A stretch of DNA of 64,000 bases from Chlamydomonas sphaeroides (lineage: Eukaryota; Chlorophyta; Chlorophyceae; Chlamydomonadales; Chlamydomonadaceae), in NCBI GenBank assembly GCA_001662425.1, contig BDDC01000025.1, positions 62,001 to 126,000 on the forward strand. The letters run 5' to 3'. Position 1 is the first letter of the stretch; each line of letters begins with the position of its first letter. The notes beneath the pieces were generated by a model. It was not told the origin of the DNA. It saw only the letters and a list, made by a program, of their open reading frames with translations, and did no database searches. This document shows positions 1-11,000 of this stretch, piece after piece. Both the position numbers and the translations under genes were made by a program.

Positions 1-108
1 CAGCCCGGGGTGTGCTGTCGTTTCTTCATTGGGATGTAGCTTACTTTTGGGGCCACAACAAAGCACTGCACAGCATGCATATCATGCCGGCTGATGATGC
101 AAACTTTT

Positions 109-541
109 AACTGCAACAATCATAGCACGGTCCTTGAGCCCGCTGCTGACCAAACTTACTACCAAGAATTGAAGCTCGGCAACATTCATACCCCGCACCT
201 CACGCCGCCGCCCTGCATTCACCCATTATCTGAACCCGTGCTTTCTGTGCGTTGCGTTGTGCCGTGATTGGCTGGTGATGTACAACACAACTGCAACAAT
301 CATAGCACGGTCCTCTGGCCCGGAGCTGACAAACTTTATTACCACCAAGTCTGAAGCCAGGCAGCAGTGTCGGCTCATGTTCAGTATCTCACATAACGCG
401 CGTGCATTTGATACTGGTTAGCACCGCTGCACAGCGCAAGCCGGGGGCGGCGGCTGGTGATGTACAACACAACTGCAACAATCATAGCACGGTCCTCTGG
501 CCCGGTGCTGACAAACTTTATTACCACCAAGTCTGAAGTCC
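109..541 (+). repeat. Dispersed direct repeat, three copies upstream of and within the first exon
   Basis: Copies two and three (about 270-357 and 452-539) are almost identical over 88 bases and lie 182 bases apart. A shorter, diverged copy is at about 109-180. Copies two and three each contain the same ATG and the following 25 or so codons; the ATG of copy three (460) is the start used for the first gene. In copy two the same reading frame runs to a TAG at 418-420 just before copy three. The arrangement looks like local duplication of a 5' exon or promoter-proximal module, with the oldest copy decayed. Confidence 0.8.
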
Positions 542-2438
542 CGCCCCGGCTGCACAGCGAACATGTCCCCACCCCACCCACGTTTCGCATCCCCTCAGCG
601 CACACCACCGCCGCCGCAACCTCCCTGCTCCCGCTGCCTCCCGCCTTGCCCCACCACAGCCAGTGGCGCGACGTGCTGTCGTCCTATCTGCAGCGCCAGG
701 CGCCACTCAGCTTGCCAACGCCCGTTATCGAGCAGTACTGGGACCCAACCGACCTGCTTGGCGACGCAACCGCGCAGGTTGCCAGGGAGGTGAGCCGAGC
801 CCTGCCGGTCCAACGGCCCTGTCGCCCACCGGCCCACGCCCTGCGCCACCGCCTGCGTCGTACCCTGTCTCACCCCCAACTGTGTTCCCCTCCGTGCCCT
901 CCCTCCACACAGCGCTACGCGCCGGGCGCCGACGTCAAACTCACTCCCCAGGAGGAGCAGGCGCTGGCCGACCCGCTGGGCATTTGCTGGCGGACGCAGG
1001 ACGCGGAGGAGCACGGCCGGCAGCTGGCCGCGGCTCGCGAGGCGCTGGCGGCCCTGCCGGATGCCGTGTGTCCCGCCAAGGCCGACGACGACGCGGAGCT
1101 GTTGCTCGCGGACACCAAGCTCGTGGGCGGCCCCGGCGGCAAGACGTGGCTCAAGGGTAACTCGCTGTTCATTACGCTGGCACCGGGCGGCGTCATCCAG
1201 GTCAAAGGTGAGAGACCTCCCATCTGGGTACGCAGAGTGGACAGCTGGCTGTGGCCGGGTGCCCGTGTCGTAAGCTCATTGTGTGCATTCCTGTGGACCC
1301 CTGCGCACCACCCCTTCCGCTTGACAAGCCCTGCAGCGCCAGCGATTGGTCCAAGGCTGCCAGTGTCGTTTCCGCGCCCCACCCCTGCTCACGCCCTGCC
1401 CCCGCCGCCTGCCCGCCTCGCTCCGTGTCCGTAGGCCGCACCGGCGGCGTGATCCGTGAGCAGGAGACGTACGGTATCATGACGGCGGAGGCCCACACGG
1501 CGCTGGCGGGGGCCATCATGGACGCCTTCCTGGGGCCGCGGCCGGTGGACGAGGAGATGGCGGGCGAGGCCAGGGCGCTGCTGGTGGTGGCGGCCAACGG
1601 CTTCACTGTAAGGCCGTTGACAGTTGGTGGCAAGGCGGTTGGATGTGGTGGTGCAACCCGAGCAGGGCCTGCGGCTGGCGATGGCGCAATCAGGCCCGGC
1701 CGAGTGTGGGTGGTGTGGGCTGGCGCCGCTGACCGTTGCAAAACGCCTGCGCCCGGTCCGCTCCCCTCGCAGGCTGGCAACCGAAACCGGGACCCCAACC
1801 ACCCGGCCATCGTCGGCGCCAGCTCGCTGCCCGCCGTGCCCCGGGACGCCTCCGCCTTCCGCCTGGGCGCCTCGCCCGCCGCCGCCGCGGTCTTCTCCGG
1901 TAAGCCCTTGCCGCAGCCCTCGCCCATGCCTGGCCGGCCTCCCCTGTCACCAGCTGGCGCGCAGCGCCTCTCCGCTCATCCGCCCCTCTGTCCCACACGG
2001 ACGCCGAGTCCTATCCGTTGCTCCTGTCCTTCACCTCGTTCCTCCGCAGGCTTCCCGGGCATCGCCGAGGCGCAGGCCAGCACCGAGCTCTACGACCTAC
2101 TCGACCGCGCGGCCGCTGCGGCCCGCAGCGAGGAGGCGTCCGCCTCTGGGTCCGCCACCGCGCCGGATGCCGGCGTCGGGCCAGCGCCGCAGCAGCGCGA
2201 GGCGGTGCAGCGCCGCGCGCGTGAGGCCGCTGCCGCGGTGCTGCGTCAGGGTGCGACCGCGCTGGGGCCCGAGGCGCGCGCGCTGCTGCGGCGTGTGGCC
2301 GAGACGGCGACGTCGCGGGGCGGCGGGCTGCTGCCGGGCATTGCCGAGGGGCCGCGGGGGCAGCTTGTGTCGGACCTGTTCAGCTTGGCGCGGACACTGG
2401 ACGACGGCGAGGGGCTGGAGAAGGAGGGGCGGGCGTGA
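460..2438 (+). CDS. Unrecognised protein, five exons, possibly plastid-targeted
   Basis: Exons 460-789, 913-1207, 1435-1607, 1773-1899 and 2050-2438 join in phase to give 437 residues ending in TGA. Introns are GTGAGC..CAG, GTGAGA..TAG, GTAAGG..CAG and GTAAGC..CAG. I do not recognise the family. Residues 1-70 are rich in Ser/Thr/Pro/Arg and could be an organelle transit peptide. A middle part has a Gly-rich stretch around KLVGGPGGKTWLKGNS, and the last third is Ala-rich and probably helical, with repeated ARE/RRVAE patterns. The ATG lies inside a duplicated module, so the true start could be elsewhere. It converges on the NNRE-PNPO gene about 1.1 kb downstream. Splicing is well supported by phase; function is unknown. 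Confidence 0.6.
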
Positions 2439-2729
2439 GGCGGCGCTGCGAGGGCGTTGCAGGACACTGTGGAGGCGGAGGTGTCGGCGTTGTGTGTGGA
2501 CTGGAGCGGCTGCGGCGGCAGGGAGGCGGGCGGGCGGGCGTGTGGCAAGCTGCCATCGCAGCTTTGGACGGACGAGGGGTCTCTAGGCTCAAGGCAGGCT
2601 GCTGTCTGGCACTTCTGAAGACGAAGTTGGTGCTGTGCCTCAGCTCCTCGTCGTGCAGGCAATCTTTCAGCAATTCTTCAATTCCAGCGTGGAACTCATT
2701 GGAGGGTACCTTAAACAACCGCCAGCGAC

Positions 2730-2832
2730 CCTTGAAGCACGAGTCGCTGGCAGAATGACTCAGCTTTCTACGGAGCTGTGACCTATGCGACTCGTGCTTC
2801 AAGGAAAGTAGAAAGCTGAGTCATTCTGCCAG
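2730..2832. repeat. Interleaved inverted repeats in A-B-A'-B' order
   Basis: Arm A is 2730-2747 and its perfect reverse complement A' is 2787-2804 (18 bases). Arm B is 2747-2771 and its perfect reverse complement B' is 2808-2832 (25 bases). Because the order is A-B-A'-B' and not A-B-B'-A', the arms cannot form one nested hairpin; as RNA both helices could only form together as a pseudoknot, or as alternative hairpins. The spacer between B and A' is 15 bases and between A' and B' is 3 bases. Confidence 0.9.
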
Positions 2833-2916
2833 CAGAAGACAGCCGCTTCACGAACAGTTCCGTGCGGGCGCATGGGTCGGTAAGGGTCCGGGCATTACCG
2901 TGCAAATTATGCCGGG

Positions 2917-2921
2917 TTACA
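2917..2921 (-). terminator. Candidate TGTAA polyadenylation signal for NNRE-PNPO gene
   Basis: TGTAA on the minus strand about 660 bases past the stop codon. TGTAA is the usual poly(A) signal of Chlamydomonas nuclear genes; use here is inferred from position only. Confidence 0.3.
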
Positions 2922-3578
2922 GCTCTCGTGGGAAGACGGCTCATCATTCCCCCCCACCACACACACACATATAGATACTTCGTGGACGGCGTGCCATCCT
3001 GCCGGCCTTTGCCAACAGTCAACCCGCCTCAGCCTGTGCTGTGGCATCATACGAATGGCAACACACATGATCCGCACGCAGGTATCGGTAACGCATTGCC
3101 GCCACGCCAATAACGGCCGGCAGCCCCAAAGGAACGACTGGGTGGGGGCTACGCTCCTCTTCCCATTCCAGATGGGACCACCGTGTCAAGCACGCAATAC
3201 AAACACACAAGGCTCCCGTGCCAAGCCATGGCAACACTGGCACTTGATATCTAGCTGGTTCTTGCCTGGCAGCCATCCCACTGCTGGTGGCACACCAAGC
3301 CGCCTGCACAACACCACACCACCAGGGGCCCCTGCCTCAACATCGCCTACATTTCCTTCCGGAGCATCCCCCCTGCGCCCTTCCCTTAGCCCTCACGGTT
3401 GCAGCGGCTCGACAACCTAGCCCTCCACGGCGATCCATGTTAAGTCGGTGTCGCGGTACGCTGTCTCCATTCAGGGCGCCCGCACCCAGGCGACCGACCC
3501 AAACACACCCAACCCTGCCCGTCCCTCCGCGGGGCCCTGCCCTCGGCCCTCCGCCCGGCCCTCCCCCAGGCCCGCCCC

Positions 3579-6500
3579 TCACGGCTGCAGCCGCTCCATG
3601 ACCCAGCCCTCGGCAGTTGGCGAGTCGCGGCGGAAGCGGATGCGGTCGTGCAGCCGCGAGGGCCGGCCCTGCCAGAACTCCACACTGGTGGGCGTCAGCA
3701 GGTAGCCGCCCCAGTGCGGCGGCTTGGGCACCGGCTGCGAGGCGTCCGCGAAGCGCTGCTGCAGCTCCGCATTGCGCGCCTCCAGCTCCGCCCGGTTGGC
3801 GCAGGGCTGGCTCTGGTTGCTGACCCACGCGCCGATCTGGCTGCCGCGCGGGCGGCTGTGGAAGTACTCGGTGCTCTCCTGCTCCGACACCTTCTCCACC
3901 ACGCCCTCCACCCTGCATGGGAGTTGCGCATGTGGGAGGGCCACCACGCCAGTGAGGCGCTACGAACCCAAGCTTACTGCGCTATCGTTTCCGGCGCGCG
4001 GCGCTCAGGATAACGCGCTCGGCCCCGCCGCAGAGCGCGCGCACACGCACATGCACATGCGCACTTACGAAGCAACCACAATCTGCCGTGCGAGTCATGA
4101 CAGCCCAGCATTGAGGCCCCCTCGGACCCACCGTATCTGGCGCTGCAGTTTCTCCCAGTAGATGCTGAACGCCGCCTTGCCGTTGGTCAGGTCGGCGCCC
4201 TTGCGGCTGGCGTAGTTGGTATAGTACACGAACCCTGGGGCGCGGGGAAGCAGGAGGGTGCGGAGGGGCGGCGGCAGCGGCGAGGGTCTGGGGTCAGGGT
4301 TTGGGGGTTGGGGGCAGGCCGCGTGCACAGGGTGGCCGCCAACGAGCCGGCCTGCGTTTGCCAAGCGACACGGATCATGCTGGGTCTGGGAGCCCTTGGC
4401 CCGCTCACCGCGCTTATCATAGCCCTTGAGCAGCACCACGCGCACGCTGGGCTGGCCCGAGGAGTCGGCCGTGGCCAGGCTCAGCGCGTTGGGCTCCTCA
4501 CACACCTGGGGCCGCGAACAGGGCGCGAACAGGGCGGCGAGCTGGAGCGGCGCGAACAGAGCCAGGAGTGGGGCTACTGGTGCATGGGGACCACAGCGCG
4601 ATGGGCTGCTCGCACACTAGGCGCCGGAGCGGGCAAGAGAACGGGGCGAGAAATGGGCAGGCGGCAAGTGAGAAGAGAGAGGATCGAGCGTGGCAGCGAG
4701 GAGGGTCCTGTGGTCGGGCCCAGCAGGCACGCAGGCAGCATTCAGCGGCTGCAACCCAGGGCCCGTCAACGCGCCGCCGTACCTTGCCCTCCACGGCTGC
4801 CCGGAACCACTCGTCGAAGACGTCCATGGGGTCGCGGCCGCTGAAGGCCGCCTCCTCCAGACCGCCGCGCTCGTAGCTGATGCGCATGTCCGCCACCTGA
4901 GGGCCGGACATGTGGGCGGGCACCCAGCGTGCGTGTCGGACAGCACAGGAAGCTCAAGTCCCCGAAGGCACGGCGTGTACCGGTATTGATGCAATGGCGC
5001 CGTGATGTCTTCTACTGCTCGGAACATGCTCGAGCTGGGCAGGCGACCCCGGCACACGTGCTACGCGCAACACCGTGCGGCCCTGTCTAGCTCTGCACTC
5101 ACGTGCATGGCAGTGGCCGCGGCATTGGCGGCCGCCGCCGAGGCGCTGGCTCCGCTGCCGCCCAGCCTCACGGCCATGGAGGTGCCCGGGTAGGGCGGCA
5201 GCGCCAGGGAGAAGCGCTGCGTTATGGCGGGCGGCACGAAGCGGCCGCCCAGGTAGTGGTGCGCGCCCTGCGCACGTGCGGGCCGGGACACCGGTACGGC
5301 ATAACGTCACTGTCAGCATCGCTGGCGACGAGGCAAGGAGCACCTGGCGCTGCCCATTGTCCTACGCTATGCGGTGCCGTCGTACGTGTACCCCATAGCT
5401 CAGGTGACGTAACATAGCTATGCGGGCCTGCCTTGAAGTGCTTGGCGCACAGCTTGGGCGCGGTGAGGGACACCAGCATGTCGGGCTGCAGCGCGGCTCC
5501 GGCTGGCAGCGCGCTGTCGCCCTCCTCCACGTGCCAGCCGCTGGGGATGTCGACGGACACGATTGGCGGCGGGGAGGCGCCCGGCAGCAGCGCCTGGCGG
5601 GCAAGGTAGGGGAGGGAAGATACTGGCAAGAGTGGGCCGTATGTTCCAGTGTTAGGTAGCACAGAACCCCACACGCGTATGTGTTGCCGTATGGAATGAA
5701 GTGAGGAAAGGACGGCGCCGGCGTCGCGCGGCGCGGCGCGCAGGGCGCGGGGCGGTAGGCAGCGGCAAGGTGGTGCGGACGCGGTCCTTGGGGCGAGGGT
5801 GTTTGTTCGTTCGTAAGTCAAGTAAGCACGCCCCGCGTGGTTTTTGTAGCTGCGTGTCTTTGCATTGTGGTGTTGGTGGTGGTGTTGTGTGGCGCACCTT
5901 GATAATTTCATCGAAGGGCGGCCGCGGCTCGCCCTTGAAGCTGAACCCAAACAGCGCGTCGATCACCACGTCGGCCTGGTCGGCCAGGGGGCCGCCCGCC
6001 GCAATGTCGGCCCAGGCCAGCAGCGGGATGCCCAGCGTGCTGCGGTCGTGAACGGGTGTGCGGCGTCGCATTGCTGACAGCCAGGCGAAGCTGCCTGTGC
6101 TAGGCAAAGTAAGCACTGACCCCTCGCGCCGAAGCGCGACCCCGACCGTCGGACCCCGACCCAGGCAGCAGCGCACAGCGCACGCGACCGGGCGCCGGCG
6201 CAGCAGCCGAGCTCGCCGCACCTGACTTGCTTGACTAGGCCGTTGTACAGCGGCTTGTCGGTGGGCTTGGGGTAGCACACCTGCGTACGGAGTACGACAC
6301 GGTGGGCTGCGGCAATACCGAGGGTACCAGCACTCGCTCGGCCCACCGTGAGCCCCTATCCCGGCTTGTCTAGGAGCCGACCCGGGTTGCCAATGAGCTG
6401 CATTAACCCAGTACGATGAGCACACCCGCGCTTGCTGGTGCGGTACCCCGATGGAGAGCTACCACCGGCTGCCAGCGACACGCCGATCAGATCGCGCATG

Positions 6501-7738
6501 ATCCAGCGACATCGGACGTACGGCAGAAGGCGTGACGCGGTTGTACACCCACCCGCACGTCGTATCCAAACTGGTGCAGGTGGCGCGCCGCCACGAGGCC
6601 GTCGCCGCCGTTGTTGCCGGGGCCTGCCAGCACCAGCACCCGCCGCGGCCGGGAGCCGCCGCCGGCCTCCACCACCTGTCATAGTTCGGTGGAGCAGCAG
6701 CTTGCAACGCTTGGCAGGATGCCGAGCACACTGCTGGTGCTCATGGCCGGATGAAGGCCTGCACGGAATCGGCATTGGCCTTCCTCCCACAACGAAGGGG
6801 CCATTGGCCTTCCTCCTTACATACTAAATCGACCACAAGCGCACGTCGCAGTCTTTACTCGTACGTCTAACAGCGCCCAGCAACAAGACTATCACCACGC
6901 ACCACCAAGCGCTCATGCGCTGCACACCGCCGCGTGATGCGGTGGTTCCCGTGATCGCCACGTCGCCTCCGCACGCCAGGACTGCAGCAGCATGGCAGCT
7001 GTCCGTGCCAGCAGCTGGCGTGCGGAGGCGACGAGACACCGCTGCGGCGATGGCCAGCTGGCATGCAGAGGGCAGGACGGGAGGCATGCTAGACCCGGCA
7101 TCCCGCTGCCGCCGGCGCACCTCGGATGGATACTCTGCGGCCAGCGCCGTGGCGACGCTGAGCCCCGCCAGCTCCATGAGCTGGTCAACGCTGAAGCCCA
7201 GCTCCGGACCCATGAGGTGCTCGTCCACGGCTATGGCATCGGCCTGGCTCCTGCGTTGGGCGCGGCGCGTGTTGCCAGGAAGGGCCGCGGGCAAGGTTTC
7301 GGCGGTTGATGACCAGAAGGCACGATGCGGGCGTGTGGTCGACCCCGCAGCACGCCGCCAGCGACCCGCAGGGGACGGTGGTCACGGCGCCTGATACGTG
7401 GTGCTGAACTGACGAGTTGTAAGTGTGTGCGGGGCGACTTACAGGTAGGACAGGCCTCCCGCTGTTGGTGCCATGGTCGCGGCTGCGCGACACGGCGATG
7501 GCGTCTGAAAGCCCGGCCGCACCACGGGTGGGGTTCTAGAGCTGCTATGGAGTGTAGCTGCCGTCCCAGACGGCCTGTCGGCGACCGCTGGCTGTAGAAG
7601 CTTTCCGAAGTATGGGCCCTGCTTGAAACTGCACTGAGGCAGCACCCGACTGCCCAATAGCATGTCAGGCGCACAGATCGTTGCACAGGACGCGGCTTGA
7701 CTGAGCGCGAAGAATAACGACGAACGCACAAAACGCAT
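3579..7738 (-). CDS. PDX3: NAD(P)HX epimerase / pyridoxamine-5'-phosphate oxidase fusion
   Basis: Eleven exons on the minus strand: 7443-7738, 7121-7250, 6553-6675, 6222-6280, 5898-6039, 5432-5593, 5103-5267, 4783-4896, 4409-4505, 4132-4234, 3579-3912 (574 residues). Residues 1-97 resemble an organelle transit peptide. Residues about 98-358 are a YjeF_N/NNRE domain, starting at [12 protein letters not shown], with the GPGNNGGDG loop at 160-168, [10 protein letters not shown], and [15 protein letters not shown]; this domain epimerises damaged NAD(P)HX. Residues about 360-574 are PNPOx: [12 protein letters not shown] (419-430), [13 protein letters not shown] and [13 protein letters not shown] for FMN and substrate binding; this oxidises PNP/PMP to PLP. 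The same fusion is known from land plants (Arabidopsis PPOX1/PDX3). The intron 5268-5431 uses a GC donor. It is head-to-head with the METTL18-like gene. Confidence 0.93.
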
Positions 7739-8099
7739 GCAAGTGTCACAGTCAATATGAGGTCGGTACGTAGGTTGGCTAATGCGCTATCTACGTTCTC
7801 GAGTGCACGGATGTGAGGTGTACATGTCGGGCGTGGCCACAAGCTTGCAACATGCTGCCGTCCTTGCCATTCAGCCTTTTATGCCAACGACGTGTCGACC
7901 CCCATACTATTGCTTCGCTGCACCCTCAACTTCATTCAATACCGCCGTTCTGGCCGGCCTTGCGGCTTGCTTGCCGTCTTGTGCATCGTGCTATTTCTTC
8001 ATTTTTAAGGCAGCCTTCTGCCCGAACACAGCTTTGGCTTAAAGAAAGCAGACGCACGTGCCGGTCGGCGCCACCTGCGCCGGCCAGCAGCAGAAAGAA
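7739..8099. promoter_or_regulatory. Divergent promoter region, NNRE-PNPO and METTL18-like genes
   Basis: The 361 bases between two start codons facing apart must hold both 5' UTRs and core promoters. I see no clear TATA box. The bidirectional role is inferred from gene layout. Confidence 0.45.
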
Positions 8100-11000
8100 A
8101 TGGAGGCCAGCGCCGGCTTCCGCTTCAATTTCGGCAAGGAAGAGGCCGAACAGCGAATGGATGAGGAGGGAGAGCCTTCGTACGATGAGCCAGCAGCGGA
8201 ACTGGTGTATAGACCTACGCCGGTGGGCATGCGGGATCACCCGGCGAGCCCCGCTTGCACCGGCACCACGCCATCACAATTTCATGACGGTGTTATCAGC
8301 ACCAGCTGCTTGACAAATGCGTTGCAGGGCGTCGCGTTTTACACGGAGGACGTGAGCGTGGCGGACGGCCTGTCCCTTACCAAGGTACGCCCCTCGGCAC
8401 CACGCTCGGCGGCTGCCGTTTGTCCGTGGCAACCCACGCGCTCAGAACATATCAGCTTCCAGAGGCCTTATGCGGCCAGGGGCTTGAGGGCGCGGGCCGT
8501 GGCGCCCAAGCGTGGAGCGTGTGTGGGGAGGCCCGTCCAGGACCCAGCATGCAGCCGCTGACCCAAAGCATACCTGACCCCGGGGGCCCACCGCGTGCCC
8601 CTCAAAAGTCACCGCCTCAATGAAGGGGGCTCCAGGGTACTTGGGCACGGACGCGTGACGGGGTCACACGGCCCCACCGCGCCCCGACCCGCGCCGCGCC
8701 CGCCCCTGCGCAAACCCACAGGGGACCATCACGGGGGACGAGGCGGCGGCGCTGATGGGCGACCAGCGCGTGGCTAGCAGCGACCTGGTGCCTGGCAAAT
8801 ATGAGGGTGAGGCCGCGAGGTCAAGGCCGGGGCGGCGCAGCCTGTCAGGACATGGCGAGCTGGCAAGCGTGCGGCCACACCCAGCTCGGCGCGCCTTGTC
8901 GCGTCCCTCGCGGCCGCAAGCCCAGCGTCTGCGAGGCGGCGGTGGCCACGGCAGCACGGCGGGGCTGCAGGCGGAAGCTGTGGGATTGGGCTGGTTAGCT
9001 CATGCGATGCCGTGAAGGCAGGGCATGTTGGCACTAGGGCACGGAGCCGGCGCCGGGGCTGGCAGCCACGGCCGGCGTGGGTTGCGTGACGAGCACGGGC
9101 CATGTCAGCCCAGCTGAGGGCCCATCGGTAGCTGACGGCCGCCGGTGGAAGGCACAGCCCCATCCCGCGGGGTTGCTGCCGCTGCTGCATCGGCAGAGGG
9201 GCGCCTGGGCGCAGCAGCGGCGCCTGGAGGCCGGGGGCAGCGCTGGCACGAGCTACGGACCCCAGCGGCAGCTGGCGGCTGCAGCGCCCCCTTCCAGGCC
9301 TGGCGGCTGCCGGTGCGGCAGCAGCAGCAGGCCCCCCGGGCCCAGCGAGCGTAGCGTCTGGCTGGAGCCGCTGCCGGGATAGCATCGGCGAGGGGCCCTC
9401 GGTTCCGGACCATCCCATCGGCGGGTTCCCGGCACGCCGCCGTGTTGGCCCGTTCCTCGGGCTGGACCCGCCGGGGCTCGACCCGCCGGCGCGACCCGAG
9501 GGCTGGCCCCACGGCCCAGCGCTGTCTGCGTGTTGACGCCCATGCCGGAGCGGGGTGCAGTGCCGAGGGTGGGCTTCGCCCAAATGCTGTGCCACGCCGT
9601 CCCGCACCGCGCAGGCGGCTTCAAGCTGTGGGAGTGCTCGCTGGACCTGTGCAAGCACCTGCTGGCGCAGTACGGGCTGGCGGCGGACAAGGTGGTGGGC
9701 GCGGACGACCTGGCCAGCGGGCTGCAGGTGGGGCAGCCCTCTGACGCCGGCGGCGGTGGCCGCCCAGGGCCAGGAGGGGACCAGCCCGGGGCCAGCAGCG
9801 CGATGCCAGAGGCGGCGGCCGCACGGGGCAGGACCGTACGCCGGCGCCGGCATGGACCTGGCAGCGAGTTGCCACGGGCGCTCGGCCGTGCGGAGGCCGG
9901 TGCTGGGCGCGCCGCCACCCGGGGCCCGTGCGAGTGGCGTGCCGCGGTGCCGGACGGGGGCGCTGCCACGCCGCGCGCCTCGCGCCTGCCGTGCGCGGCC
10001 CGACCCTGGGCCGGCCCCCTCACAGCCCCTCGCGCCTCCCCCTGATGCAGGGCAAGAAGGTGCTGGAGCTGGGCTGCGGCCACGGGCTGCCCGGCATCCT
10101 GGCGCTCATGTGCGGGGCGGAGGTGCACTTCCAGGTGGGGCGAGGGGCGCGGCGGCGGGCCTCGTGCGGGCCAGCGGGCGCAGGGAGCCGTGGGGAGCCG
10201 CGGCTTGGCACAGAGCCACGGCTGGTGGTGACCCCTGCGTCTGGCCGGGCCGGGTGGGGTCAGGCCAGGTGTAGCTTCGCACGCCGGGGGAGCGCCCTGG
10301 CCCCGGCCCACATGGCTTGATGTGGAGCCGGCTGGCGCCCCTGTTGCTGCACCGCGCTGGGCTGGATATGTGTGGCCTATAGGCGGCGAGCTGGTGCATG
10401 TGGTGCATGTGGTGCATGTGGCCGCACCGCCCTGGGCACGCCCCGCGCCTAAAGCGGTTGGCGCACGCCCCCGGCCCCGGCCCCTCTGTCGGCGCAGGAC
10501 TACAACGTGGAGGTGCTGCGGCGGCTGACGGCGCCCAACGTCATCGCCAACATGGAGCGCCTGCCGCGCTCGCGGCCGCGGCCCGCCTCGCGCTTTTTCA
10601 GCGGGGACTGGCGCCTGGTGGGCGAGCACCTCACAGGTGGGCCGCCAGTGGCCCTGCGGTGCTGCTGCTGCTGTGGTTATTGTTGTTGTGGTCGTTGTGG
10701 TGGTGGTGTACGAGGGCGCGCAGGTATCGTTGTCACGGGGCCTGCCGGTGCGCGCCTCAAGGGCGAGCCACCCTCGCAGCCAGCAGCCCCGGCGCCGCGC
10801 TACGGGGTGCAGGCCGTGGCCGGGGGCCCAGACCATGAAGCAATTGGACCTGTACGGAGTCGGCTTGTGGTGCCACCTGTAAGGGTCTGCCTGGATGGAG
10901 GGTCTGCGTCCGGACATGGCCGCGGGATACCGGCCTTCTCGCATGGGGGTTTGGAAGGTTGGTGCTTGGCGCGCAGCTCGCGACGTGAAGCGGCCCACAA

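Larger units (their letters stand above)
2439..3578. other. Convergent 3' intergenic region
   Basis: This 1.1-kb stretch lies between the stop of the first gene (+) and the stop of the NNRE-PNPO gene (-). It holds the interleaved inverted repeats at 2730-2832 and, on the minus strand at about 2590-2735, a short protein-like reading frame (containing RWRLFKVPSNEFHAGIEELL) that matches neither neighbour. The rest looks like untranslated sequence. Confidence 0.5.
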
